This document shows positions 32,501 through 45,030 of a stretch of 64,000 bases of DNA, one piece after another; position 1 is the stretch's first letter, and each line of letters starts with the position of its first letter. The stretch is from Ditylenchus dipsaci (Eukaryota > Nematoda > Chromadorea > Rhabditida > Anguinidae): contig SADC01001035.1 of NCBI GenBank assembly GCA_004194705.1, forward strand, positions 19,479 through 83,478, written 5' to 3'. The position numbers were made by a program, and so were the translations under genes. The notes beneath the pieces are model-generated. The model made no database searches. It was not told the origin of the DNA and saw nothing but the letters and a program-made list of their open reading frames with translations.

Positions 32501-35500
32501 CAGTGGACCCCACGCAACAATCCCCCTCCCGATATAGTACCCTTCCAATATAGCAATCTCCTAGGCATGGTCTCATGGGCCATTATATCAAGGTTTGACT
32601 GTATCAGATTGTTCCCTGCATTATTTTTCAGCTAACACCCACCTCATTCAACTCATGCAGCTGCTGCTCCAATCGCCGGATGGTTTCCTGGGCCAGTTCC
32701 AGCTCTTGGTGTGCTCGGTCCATCTCCATCTGTTTTTCCCGCATCTCCAGCTCCATTCGCTTCATTCGATCTTCGTACTCTTTTGTTTCTGCTCGGCTGC
32801 TTCTCGGGCATTCTGCAAATTTTTTATATGCATTGTATTGATTTAGAAAGCTTTTTTTCTGAAATAAAGTATTACCATTTCCTTGCAGAGCCTCTCAGCC
32901 TCCAACTGGCGCTGCATTCGCTCCTCCTTGGCCTGCTGTTTCATTTGCTGTACTTCAATGGTGTCTGGCTTGCGACGACGCATATACAGCTCGTGGTTGC
33001 CCATGCACAATGCTAGGATGCGTTTGTTGATGCGTAGACGAGGGGCGTAGAACACAAAGTCCTGCAAAGTCACAAAATTACGGATTTCTGGATTGGGTGG
33101 ACCCATCATTTTAACTTAAAATATATGTTTTCACAAAGACCGATCCCCAGTATAGTCCTCGAAAAATTTATTTCTGCTCCAATTATTTCGGAACTTTTCT
33201 AGATGTCCTGGGAATGTGCTGAATACTGGGTGAGCAAAAAAATTAGCATTTGAAAATATTTTCAAATGAAGAGATTTAAGCTCACTATACAAGTAAACTT
33301 ACATTAGACTTCTTGTCGATGGGCTTGATCACAAACTTCTTGTCATTGAAAGATATGTTGCGGATCTCAGACCAGGGAAATCCAACCTTAGGGTTCAACT
33401 TGTCGCTCTTCTCGTAAATGTTTAGACCTAAGGCATCCACTCCCAAAACAGTTCTGTGCCTTTCTTGTTGCGGATCTCGAAGTACTGAACAAAGCAACCA
33501 TTATAAAGTTAAATAAAAGATGAAATTATTGACGCTAGTAGCGAATACCCCCCCCCCCCCAACGATTTTCACTTTTTTTACTTTAGTAAAAAGTACCCAA
33601 ATTTATGTCCCAGACCCCGGAAAATATGCGTTAACTCTTTATTAGTCACAACTTCCGTACGCTGGCCTACCCCAAGCCTAAGGGCTAAGCCTAAACTTGT
33701 TGTTTGCAAGGGTAGTTACAGCAATTTTTAAAGGTCGGATGCTTGGGGGGGGGGGTATTCGCTACTACCGCCAAATTATTTATTGAGAACACTTTAAAAT
33801 TACCGTATTCTGTCTATTAGAGCGGCATGTCGCTCTATTTTTCAACCTCCACAAAATTTCTGACTTCACGTTAAAATGCAATAGAAAGTGGTTTACCCTC
33901 TAGTTTTGGTCTCGACCTCTGCTGCTCTACTAGTGAGTGCTGTTCAAATAGAGAGTGCCACTCTATTACAGAGAACACGGTATTTATGGCATTCCGTAAA
34001 AGTTCTAATTGGGTATTCGTTTGAAAGGGAGTCTTTTATAGTGAAAATACGGTAATCCTAATCAAATTACCCCTGAAATTCTAGAGAGTCAGATGAGCTA
34101 CAAAGGAATTGAGGAGTATCTGTGAGCAACCTCCAAAACTGGGTAAAAAACACAGGAGTAAGATTTCCAGTTGGGAAGGGGTTATGGAACAATAATTAGA
34201 GATTTAACGGTACCGTCAAACCTCGGACAAACTTGTTCTTCAGTAAAAACATTCGCGATTTTGAACAGCTCTTTAAAACAGCTCTTTTGAACAGCATCCA
34301 GAATAAGGGATGTGATTATAAAACTAGGTAAGGAATGGAGATCAGGTTCCTGTTCGCATCTAGCACAAACAACATGAAAATAAAAAAATAGTCAAAACAA
34401 AAAATTGGTCATCTATATTAGAATAACGAAGAAAATTGATGCTAAAAAATATAACTTATTTTGTTCTAGAGAAATTTTCAGACATTTTTTGTTGAAAAAT
34501 AAACGGGTTCTCTCTAATAGACGGGGCCCCTACGGAGCGGTTGGAAATTAAACGGGCTGGCCCGTTTAATAGAGAAAATACGGTATTCGCACTCCTGGGT
34601 ACCGACCTCAGGATGTCGAATAACTAGAGTGCCGGATAACTGAGTCTTTTTTTTTATTATTTTCGAGAACAAGACGCTGGTTAATCGAAGTTTTCATTTA
34701 TTCAATTAAAGGTCCATGACTTTAAGGGGGAGGTGGATGGCAAATTGACCATTCAGACACTTTTTGTTGAAAAATAAACAGAGAGGGTGCCGGATAATTT
34801 GAGGTAAGTTTTCCTTTATTTCTTTGCCGGCCAACTAAATCAGGCTCAGGGTACCGAATGAATGGAGTGCCGGATAACCGAGTTTGACTGTATAGTACAC
34901 TTGTCAAGTTGTGAAAAAGTGAGCGTTGAAAATTTAGCTTTAAATCTTAGCTGTATTTTAAGTGGTCATCTTTCTTTCCAAAAGCCAACATTATCAGCGT
35001 ATCGAAAAACAAATGACTAGCATTGTTACAGTAACAAATATTTTTCCCCGATTTTTTAAATTTTTTGATTTTAGGCATTTCTACGAAATTCGAACTTATA
35101 ATTTGAACTTATTTGAACTCACAAAATTTAAACCAACTTTCTGCCAAAATTTTAATATTCTAATAGCAAAAGTCACATCAAAACAGTCAACTTACATTAA
35201 CACCGTACATCTCTAAGTCCTGGGCTATTTTAAGGTACTCCAGCATGCTGGATTCTCGGTTTGCATTGCGATGATCAGCCCACCACACCCTAAAACCACA
35301 ATTTAATTTTTAAACATTGTAAATAATAACTTTGAAAGTCTTACATAATTCGCTTTTCCCACTCCTCTGCACTCAGTTTGTATTGATTGGAGACTCGGGG
35401 AGGCAACAAGCGATCTGAGGCCAGGAATCCTGTGGTGTGCACTTCTGGACTATAATCACCGTATTTGGACTGCATGGCGTAGGAAGCGAGCAGCACTGAG

Positions 35501-38500
35501 GTCTCTGCTGGACAATACACTTCATCTGACAAAATCAGCTCCTTCACTTGCAAATAGAACAGTCGCTAAAAAGTAAAATTTACTTAGGTCGTCAATAATT
35601 TGGCCTATCCTCGATTTTACCGTGTTTAAGAACTTAGTCACACTTTTTCTTAAATTTTTCTTTTCTTGCTTTTTCTCTAAAGTTTCGATTTTTGTTAATA
35701 AAAGTATTCATTTCTGTGTATTTTTTTTCTGATGTTCCGTAGCTAAAATTTATCAGGAATCCGAATCCCAAATCAGAATTCTAAAAATATGCTTAATTCA
35801 GGGCTCGCAAATTTTTACTTCGAGATCAGACAAAAAAATCAGATTTGACCCCATAAAATAAGTACATTTTTTAAAAGTCGATTTTTGACAGAGCAAAAGC
35901 AAAATTCGACGCTACTGTCATATAACCACCAATACCCCAACCCCCCACGCCCCAAAAGCTACTGTAATATACCCCCTTCCCCACCCCAAAATCGGACCTA
36001 CTGTCATATACCCCTCCCCCCAAACCGACTTTTTCGGGAGTGTCTAAAAACCACTTTTATACAATAATTTCGCCATAAAAGGACAGAAAAGCAATTTAAA
36101 AGAGATTATGGGCTGTATTAGGAGGGGAAGGGAATAATACAGAGGCCACTTTTTTGGCTGCTTTACCATGTTTTTCAACTCGGGCCGTGGCAAAAAGACG
36201 CTCTATATGCATTTTATGATCAAGAGTACTTGTCGGAATCATGTCTAAGGTAAGTGAGTGCGCGCATCTCTAATTCTTCCTGCGCCCCGAAGGGGGCTTG
36301 GGGGCTTGGAGTTGAGATGCGCACACCCGCATACCTTAGACACAAGTCACTCGAAAGCGACTCTGGATGCATGAAAAAGCATGCATACCAGAGTTTATTT
36401 ATGCGGTAGGCCCCAGTATTCAAAACTATGTTCAACATCTTCTTGTTAGTGGGCCCTGAGTCATTAGTGGCCCCTTTTATTCCCTTTCCCTCCCTATACA
36501 GCCCTTATTCCCTTAAAATTCAAGAGGCGCCAATTTAAATTTTTCAAATTTTGACTACAAAACCATGATATCCCCCTCCCCTGTCGTTTAAAAAAAAAAC
36601 ACGCGGCTTTCTCATGAAATCGAGGTCAAGAAACACGATTATGAAGTTATCTCCTCCATCCGATCACTCTGCGTGGTGGGGATTCTATACTCAAGCCGTT
36701 TTTTTTAAATACGGACTTTTAGCCATATTTTGTCGGCGACTCAATGTTGCAATATCAGACAAACTTGTGCAAAATTAAAAGTTGGATTAGCATCATCAAT
36801 ATCAGAATTTCTAAATTCCTTAAAAAGATGCCCTAAAATTGGTAATTTAATAGAAAACTAATTTTCGTGTCGAGACTATCTCCTTAACAGCTTTCACCAC
36901 CCTATAAAAAAATTTCATCTGCAGGAGGACCTCAGAAAAATTCCGCGTAGAAAGGTACTTTTTCAAAAAAACATCAAAAATGAAAAAAAAAAACAGCTAA
37001 TTTGCTAATTTTAAAAATTTTACTTCAGAAAATATTTTGGATGTGGCGTCGGTTCATTAAAACAAAAGATTAAAGCTCAAAACTTCAAAAAGGCAAAAGT
37101 TGCAGCCTCTTTGTAGCTTAAGAGTCTCAAATTAAACCCTACCAATGTGATATCCTGAATAATTTCCTCAGCCACATCCTCCGGGTAGAACTTGGCTCGG
37201 AACTTGAATTGAAGTGTGGAGTCTTTCTTGACATCCTGTTGCAACACCTTCTTGTTCAACTTGAGCCAGGTGGGAAAGCCTTTGGTGTCTGTGTATTGCA
37301 GTCCAAAGTACCAGATCTCTCGCAGCCCAATGGTCTTTACCACTGCAATGAGGTTCATATTCAGAGTGACTAATAATGCAATCATACCCTGGTCGAACAG
37401 TTGTTTCCCAGTTGTATTTGACTGGATGCTGAACTCCAGCTCGGCGTCCATCGTTGTGACGCGCACATTTATCTGCAAATTGTTTCTGGTGAATTTAAAC
37501 CCAAAAGTATTTCATACAAAACTTTTTACTCCATTTTTATACAATTTTTTCTTAATTTATTTTTATTAATTAACTCAAAGTTTGCATGCAACAAGAAAGT
37601 GACATAAGTGTCGAGTTTGAATCCTAGCATACGGCTCGATTATTATATGACCGCTAAAAATCCCTTTCATGCCAGGTTATGCAAAATAGCAAGCAATAAC
37701 TATTAGAGAAGCAGAATGGCTTATCGTGCGCTCCTCCACCGAGACTCAGGTTTTCTTCAATTATAGAAATTTCCGCCTTTTCGTGATTAACTCTTTTATC
37801 CGTGGATGTTGTATGGAAAAATTTTAATCTCCTGTAAAGTTACCTACGTCACGCATCTAGTGTGAGTTGAAATAACCAGAGGCGTAGCCAGAAAAATCTG
37901 ACGGGAGGAGCTAAAGCCACCTCAGCCCCCCCCCCCCACTCCTGGCTCCGCCCCTGAAAATAACAATTATTCCGCAGGGATTATGAGAGGCTACACAGAA
38001 GTAAGCTTTTAATTTACAACGGTAAATTCGACGAGCTAATAAGGAATCTAAGGGATGACTGCCAACCCTCCAAATTGCAAAAAAAATGCACACTCCAGGC
38101 TCATATATAAGAACACAGCCTCAAGCTTCCCACCTAGGTTGTGACACTTTTCACCTCTATTTTTGAAGTGTTTTGCCAATTATGATTAGTTATTATCGCT
38201 AGAATTCCAATCTTTTCGATTGATTTTCAGAATCATAATAGTTTTGCCATTTAGACAAACCCATAGCTAGCACTTATAAATGAAGTTCACCATCTCTTCA
38301 TACTCACAATGACCCCCCCCCCCGATAAAGAGGTTTATTTATGGGGTATTTTTCAGGCTTAGAGGTAGGCGGTAGGCGGTAGCGGTAGTAGGCGAGCGCT
38401 TTTAGACCGGACTAAGGAAGGTTATTCATGACCGCAGTCATAAGGGCACCTATTTAAAAAAATCTTGCCTTTTTATCGAGTGTTGCAGGTCTAGATTGCA

Positions 38501-38719
38501 AAATATCGTGATTCTTAGACACGACGGGCGAAATCGCAATCATTCCAACTTCGGTCACTGGACCGAATGATCACATTCTTCAAAAAAACTTCAAAATATG
38601 TGGTATAAAAAGTGTCGGACTCTAGGGTAACGAACTTTTGGGTGTCCTTATAACGAGTGTCAACTGTAACTGCTTTCCAGCTCATAAAATTTAAAACTTA
38701 CTCCACTGTCTGAGACCAT
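29531..38719 (-). CDS. Ezrin/radixin/moesin (ERM) protein, complete gene, copy 2
   Basis: ERM proteins tether membrane proteins to cortical actin. Coding exons in transcript order: 38702-38719, 37388-37472, 37143-37342, 35345-35565, 35196-35289, 33303-33484, 32876-33061, 32643-32812, 32318-32468, 30156-30311, 30007-30100, 29628-29748, 29531-29574. Corrected, they encode about 574 aa, the usual ERM length. The FERM domain comes first: F1 with [15 protein letters not shown]2 with [18 protein letters not shown]3 with [16 protein letters not shown]. The helix region starts at [20 protein letters not shown]. The C-terminal actin-binding tail has the phospho-threonine motif [12 protein letters not shown] and ends [14 protein letters not shown]. 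The start is an 18-nt exon (MVSDSG) followed by GTAAGT that splices in phase to F1. Three 1-nt deletions break frame, in exons 33303-33484, 32643-32812 and 30007-30100; copy 1 lacks the first two, so they are probably sequence errors. Moesin, radixin and ezrin are not separable in invertebrates. Confidence 0.95.
30905..31030. repeat. Half of a type a core-family element
   Basis: GAGAATTAGGGCTGTATCGG, GAGGGAAGGGAATAAAAAGG and GGGCCGTGGCAAAAAGA match the left side of 6252-6631. A probable right side lies at 31800-31960 (GGATGCATnnnGAGTTT-like block, TGCGGTAGGCCCCAGTATTC, TTATTCCCTTCCCC). About 770 bp of other sequence separates them, all within the long ERM intron. Confidence 0.5.
33531..33772. 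mobile_element. hAT-type MITE (copy 2 counterpart of 1524-1758)
   Basis: Same position, ends and AAATTATT duplications (33523-33530 and 33773-33780) as in copy 1. The G and C homopolymers differ in length. It also has a small insertion near 33622-33637 and one changed base in the right terminus. Confidence 0.88.
36100..36512. mobile_element. Core-family MITE, type a termini (copy 2)
   Basis: Counterpart of 6252-6631 with the same TTAA edges and hairpin core. It is slightly longer in the middle because it keeps the GCTCTATATGCATTTTATGA segment that copy 1 has lost. Confidence 0.75.
38313..38566. mobile_element. 254-bp insertion upstream of ERM F1 exon (copy 2 only)
   Basis: Copy 1 reads ACTCACAACCATGATCACA where copy 2 has this insert flanked by ATGA (38309-38312 and 38567-38570). 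It starts with a C homopolymer and contains a small GTAGGCG array (38366-38396). No inverted ends are clear, so its class is unknown. Confidence 0.7.
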
Positions 38720-41700
38720 TTTCTAGAACAATTTCATAAGCCAACAAAAAGCAATGAATGAAGACTGAAATTTTCAAAAATTTCAAGTGTCTAATTAAAG
38801 AATGCAGGTGTGCCTGTCCTTATCGCAACTTTGGAATGAAAAATTGGTGATTAGAAGCTGATTAGACTGTGAAAAAAGAAGCCACTAATTTAGTGGGGGA
38901 TTAGAATCGGAAACCCTGCAAAGTAGACCACTCAACAAAACTCGAGGGGAAAATAGAAAAATTATTAGAGAAAGGAAGCAAAATCAATGTTATTTCTGGT
39001 GGATTATTCACCTCAATCTATGACTACTTAACACAAGGCAAAGAATGAGTGTGTGTGCTTGTGTAGATGTGGGCAAAAGTGCACCAAATTAAATGTTTTG
39101 GACTAATAAAGGATCGAAAAAGCTGACGCATTCGCTAAATTTGATATTATCAAAATGTCATCTAGCCAAGTGTCGAGTTTGAAGAGCTATTTTACCTACC
39201 GTAAAATGAATGGAGAGTCAATTGTGTATGTTTATACAAACATGTCAGCTTCCATGTGTCAGTAGCCCCGCTCGTTTCTATTTCATTAAAGCATTTAGCT
39301 ATGTAATATCTCTACACAAGGTTATGACTCGTAGAAAGTCAAGCAGCTGGCACTGTTCTTGTTGAGACCCCCCCACATCAAAAAATTTTTGGCCTTAGTC
39401 CCCCCCTTCTGTTTTTGTGATTTTTTATTTATTTTTTACGATTAAGCTTAGCAAAGTTGGCCAGGGTATGTTAGGAAAGGCCAAACATGAGCTTTTAGTA
39501 TGTTTTAGTTAGTCTGAACATACGCTGCAACCCCTGCCTGAACCTAAACCTTAATTTTTACAAAACCAGCGGGGGGACCAAGGCAAAATTTTTTTTGATG
39601 TTTTGGGGGGTCTCAACAAGAAAAGTGCCCAAAATATGAAATTTGACCAAGTTTTGTTAACTGGGGGTCGCATTTTATGTTAATTTAAAAATAGTGTTTG
39701 AACGTCTCCTAAGCAATTTTTATACGCTGTAAAGTAGGGTTGCATTTGGTCGGTTAACCAAAAACCGTCTTTTTTCAAATAAACCGAAACCGAAAACCAG
39801 GTTCGGAAAAACCGGGAAAACCGAAAATCGAGTTTAGCAAAAATACCGGTTTATTTACGACAAAAATTAACCTAAACAAAGTAAATGTCAACCTTACTTA
39901 AAAATATAAAAAAGCTATATTCTAACTCTTTCTTAAGTCAAGAGTTAATTTTTTGCCAAAAAAAACTTTTAAACTGTTACTTTTCGCGTTGGGGATCCAG
40001 GTAAACCAGAACTTGTTTACTAAGGGGCCCCTTTTTGATCAACTATTAATAGTGTTTGGACGTCTTCTGAGTAATTTTATACGCTAAAAACAATAAAAAA
40101 AAGTTTTTTTTTAAACAATTTCCGTACTTAAAAAATAGGTTTTCAAAAAAATTGGTTACCATAAGTTTACCGGTTGCCTTTTTCCTCCAAGGTAAAATAT
40201 CGTGTATTAAGGTATCCTACAGCGATTTAGTCACTGGAGCAAGGCAAAAGGAGTCTCTATATGCATTTTTGACCAAGAGTCTTGCTCTGAATTATGTCTA
40301 AGGTAAGTGCGCGCGCGATCTCTAACCAACCAAGCCCCCTGCGCCCGAGGGGGCGCAGGGGCTTGGTGGCTTGGGGTTGAGATGCGCACACCCACATAGC
40401 TTAGACACAAATCACTCGAAAGTGACTTTGATGCGTAAAAATGTATCCATACCAGAGTATCGTTATGCCGTAGGCCCCAGTAAACAAAACTATGTTCAAA
40501 TTCCATCTTTTTGGTATTTTCAAGAATATCTAGGCCCATTTTTGGTTTATCCAGCTTGGGGACCAAGGCAATTGGTCAAGTTATGATAACCAAAACTTTT
40601 TGAAATCCTAAAAGATAAAAAGATTGGGAAACAACCTTTTTATCCTTTTTAGCGTAAAAATCACTTAGAATACGTCTAAACACTATTCATAGTTGACCAA
40701 AAAAGGGCCACCCAAGTGAACAAGTGCGGGTAAGCCATCTTATAGAGCTACCTGGTACCTACCGCGTAAAGAAACTTCGGTATGCATGCTTTTTTCATGC
40801 ATCCAGAGTTACTTTCGAGTGATTTGTGTCTAAGGTATGTGGGTGTGCGCATCTCTACTCCAAGCCCAAAGCCTCCTGCGCCCTCCGAGAAATGCGCATA
40901 CTCACTTATCTTAGGCATGATTTCGAGCAAGACTTGTGATTAAAATGCAATAGAAGCTCGTTTTGCCCAACTGCAGTGACCGAAATAGAATCAAAGACCA
41001 AAAAATGACCAAAAATCACAAACGAAAAACGAAAAAAAATCGAAAAATGTCTTTCCCACACTTTTTCTTACATTTTCTATCGTTTCAGGGCCTATGAAAT
41101 GCTTAGACCGGGCAAAGACACGTTTTGGCTCCGTTGACAAAGTTTACTCTTGTCGGGGACCCGGACCACTATGTTTAGCATAAAATTCTGCGCTAGTAGC
41201 AGCAAAAATCACAACCCACTTTTTCGTGTTATAGCTCTTTCACAACGTTGGAGTTGGCGCTGGAGTTGAGTATTTTTTTTATGAACGCGTTTTTACTCCA
41301 ACTCCAAGTCCAACTGCAACGTTTGTGAAAGAGCTATTAAAGAATCTGTTAAAGGCCAGCTCTGGCTTTGTCTATGCCCCTTGTCTAAGCAAGTAGTAAA
41401 ATCAGAAGTTGCAGCATATTCTTACTAGCTTTTTAACTCCCGTTTTTTACACCAATGCTCCGGCTCCATACCTACGTGGGTATTGTAAAAAAACATGCCT
41501 TGGTCTCCCATTTTTTTCAAAATTTTTTCCAAAAAAAAATACTTTTTTCTGCAAAATTGCAAAAAAACATTTATTTATATTTATTTATTTTTACAAACAA
41601 AATAACGTTGACCTACCGCTTTTTGGACATTCTGTTTTGCGTGCACTCAGCGTGTCTTAGTCAAAATGTCGGGCAATGTAGCAGACAAAACAAAATATTA

Positions 41701-43092
41701 ATCTTTTCTTTCAGCAAATAGCCAAATCAGAATAGAAAAAAGAATAGAAGCAACAGTAGCCAAAGCTGTGGAATGAATATAAGTGAAAGGCCTAAAAATG
41801 TTGTTTTAATAGCGCTATCATCATCCACAACATGACTCAAAATAAACACTAATGAAAATATTCAGCAATCTACAAAATAAAAAACAAATTTTCAAAAAGT
41901 TTGTCGAGTTGGGTACTTTTTTAGGTGATTTCGAAAATTTTCGGTTTCATCCATTGGAGCTGACAGCTGTTTTAATAAATTTAGGTGTCACTGTAGTTAA
42001 CTGCGAAAATTCGAATTAAGCAAATAGCAATTTTTAGCCGGCCTATAAGATATGGGACTAGTTACATATAGTAGTATTTTTCCTAAATTTAGGAAGGGGA
42101 GGCCAAAGTATAGACGCATAGCGGTCGAATTAAACTAAACATATTCCAGATCTAAATAGAAACAAGTTTATTCCCTATTTATCTTGAAAATAAGTGGGAA
42201 GCCTGACCATATGTGACCAACCTCTAATACAATTTAACAAATTTTAATGGTCATACACCATACAGGCGCCCAAATTTAACCAAACCTTTGAAAAATCGTT
42301 TCTCATTTACTAGCCTCACTGAATTCTTTCAATTTACCGAATTATATCTTGAAAACTAATCACCGGTGACAGCGTCAACGCAACAACCACAAACACAATC
42401 AGCAATAATATCAAAGAAGGCCAACCGACTACTACAACATAAACACTGATAAACCACTTATTTTAAACCAAACCTTAAAAAAATCGTTTCTCCCGTAATG
42501 TTAACAACATATTCCCATATGAACTAAAATATGAGTCACAAGGGTAGACAGGCGCCCAATTTTTTTCGGAAAACATTCTCTTTTTTTTTGATACTTCAAT
42601 TATAAGTTTTTTATCCTAAAATATGTCCTTGTACATCAAGCTTTATCTTTCCTCCTGTGTACGCTCACGGGTAACTACCACGCATCACTTTATTTAAGTA
42701 CTAGGCAAGCCGTTCAGAAAAAAAACATTTTTAATTTTCTTAACAACCTGACTCCCTAGCAATTAAGAGTCACTCTCTTGGCACACCTACACACTTTTTT
42801 GGCACACCTATTCACTTACCTGACATGCCTAATTACTTACATCACATACCTACTCACTTCTCTGCCCACTTAGCACACCTACTCACTCTCTTGGCCCCAA
42901 CTAAATAAGTACCTTTTAACACTAGAATTCCCGACTGTAACGTTGACTAGCTGGCAGTAAAAACGCCTGCTGAGCAAGATAATCGCAAAACCGGGCCTCC
43001 TCGCTAGAGTACAATGCACTTTTTTATGGCAGTTCTCGCAGCGACTCTTTGAAAAATGGATGATTTTTTCTTCAGGCTGGTGAGCAGTGAAT

Positions 43093-43266
43093 GGCACTAG
43101 TAAAGAATCCTTGTCCAAAATATGCCTTGGTCCCCCCTGTTGTTTTTTTGTGAAAAACAGCTTGGTCCCCCTGTTGTTTTTGTGAAAAACAGCTTGTGCC
43201 ATTCACAAAAAAAAAACAACAGGGGGGACCAAGGCATATTTTGGACAAGGATTCTTTACTAGTGCC
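43093..43266. mobile_element. 174-bp foldback MITE (copy 2 only)
   Basis: Inserted a few bases from where copy 1 carries the TRIM. Direct repeats GCAGTGAAT flank it (43084-43092 and 43267-43275). Arms of about 57 bp start GGCACTAGTAAAGAATCC and include GCCTTGGTCCCCCCTGTTG, with an extra tandem arm segment in the centre. Copy 1 has the uninterrupted sequence GAGCAGTGAATTTACTC. Confidence 0.9.
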
Positions 43267-43735
43267 GCAGTGAATTTACTCAGCTCAACATTTTCTTTTA
43301 TGCTCATAAAAAAGCCTTTTGTCTGCGCTTTCTAATGGTATGTCGTTTGCCTGCCTTCGAATGAATTATCGCGGGTAAAAATTAAAAGAATCAAATAAGG
43401 ACATTTTGAAAAATTTACAATTTTACTGAAAGCATGGGAATTTTTTGTACTCTGGCCGTTTTTCTACATAATGCCTGGTCAATACTCGTAGAGAAATTCA
43501 AGCGCTACAATACAGGCCAAAAATCAGCACAAGAATTTAACAAAAGTCACTTCAGAATTACAAGAGAAGAGGTAGATCGAGCACCTTCCCTGGAGCTGAA
43601 ATTTGAAGGATACCTGGTCTTGGAATATTCTTGGCTGACTTTCTAAAGAAAAGTGAGAGTGCAAGATAGCAAAATGATCAGCGTGAAAAATACTACATAA
43701 CTTGTAAAAAAGCCTCACAAGACAACAAGCAAATA

Positions 43736-45030
43736 GGGCGACGGTCATTTGGTCCCCGGTCATTTGGTCCCCGGTCATTTGATCCCGGTCATTTGATCCC
43801 GGTCATTTGATCCCTGGTCATTTGGTCCCCGGTTATTTGGTCCCCAAAGCCGCCAGTTTAAATTTTTTTAAATGTTTTTCCATGATGTCTTGAACGAAAC
43901 CTATGTCGATCCAATTTTGAGACTTGCAAATCGTTTAGCTCTTGTTTGCAAGATGCTCATGTGTTTCTAATGAGTCAAACTTCAAATATCTGACATTACA
44001 GCTATCCGACACTCTTGGTTATTTTTTATCCTAAATCTACTTTATTTGACTGCAATTGGCTTGGTCTTTGTTAAACGGCATCCCTAATTATCTGACACCT
44101 CAATTATCCAGCACTCTGAAGCTAGTCCCAAAGGATGCCGGATAAACTAGCTAAGACTGTATCTTTTTATTTTTACTTGTTTAGCGACGTTATAAATTAT
44201 GAATCGTTGTAAATGGATTACCAATAACTGAGATCCGTTTCCGTGAAGTCATCTTAAATAGTTGGAAAAAATAAATAAAAAGAGACTACCCACTACGATC
44301 CCCAAAAGGAATGGAATGCATACATAGTCAAATGAATGTGACCGGGAATTTGACCGCTTAAAAAGCTGCACAATAATCTGGAAAAGTGTTGAAAACCCAT
44401 GCAAATGTCAAGTTAATCGATGATCCGTTAGAACTGAGGTTAAATTATATAAAAAATTAAATGATAGGAGTTTTTCACATGGAAAAAAGATTAAATTAAA
44501 AATTTTATTACGAAGAGAGTTGACTGTATTCACCCAAATGAACCCAGAGGACACCCAAAAGATTTTTTACATCCAGATTGAATTAAGACCATTGAGGATA
44601 AATCTGAACCATTTTACTAATAACGGAGGCATTGGTAGTGGATCCCAACTATTGAAAGTGGGTTAGGACCACTAAAAGTCAATCTGAACCATTTAGGGTG
44701 AACTTGGACCACTGAGGGTGGATCTGGATCATTGAGGATGAATGATCATATAGTCTTGATCATATGATCATATAGTCTCCCATATAGTCTTTAATATTTC
44801 TTTCTAAATCCAAAATTTTACAATTTCCGATTCCCCAGGTGAATGAGACCTATTCGGGATAATATATGGCAGAAAACAATTCTTTGCTATCGCCAGGATT
44901 CGAACTTGTTTGAACGTTTTAAAATGGCGGCTTTTGGGGACCAAATGACGGGGACCAAATGACCAGGGGACCAAATGACCGGGGATCAAATGACGGGGAC
45001 CAAATGACCGGGATCAAATGACCTAACGCC
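43736..45030. mobile_element. 1.3 kb hAT-like element with GGTCATTTGGTCCCC arrays (copy 2 only)
   Basis: 8-bp AGCAAATA duplications (43728-43735 and 45031-45038) flank it; copy 1 has a single AGCAAATA at the matching site. Ends are GGGCGACGGTCATTTG and the complement of GGCGTTAGGTCATTTG. About seven units of a 14-15 bp GGTCATTTGGTCCCC repeat form the left subterminal array, and an inverted array closes the right side. Inside are pieces of mariner-type ends (CTATCCGACACTC, GATGCCGGATAAAC near 44000-44160), a degenerate array (44575-44745) and a tRNA B-box-like sequence near 44890. No transposase ORF. Confidence 0.9.
44575..44745. repeat. Degenerate ~21-24 bp tandem array inside the hAT-like element
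   Basis: Successive units are variants of GACCATTGAGGATAAATCTG and GACCACTGAGGGTGGATCTG. It sits wholly inside the copy-2-specific insertion. Confidence 0.6.

Noticed and set aside
33285..33497. Separate short FERM-like gene at 33285-33497
   Set aside because: It is the F3 exon of the copy-2 ERM gene read past its splice sites, with a 1-nt deletion.
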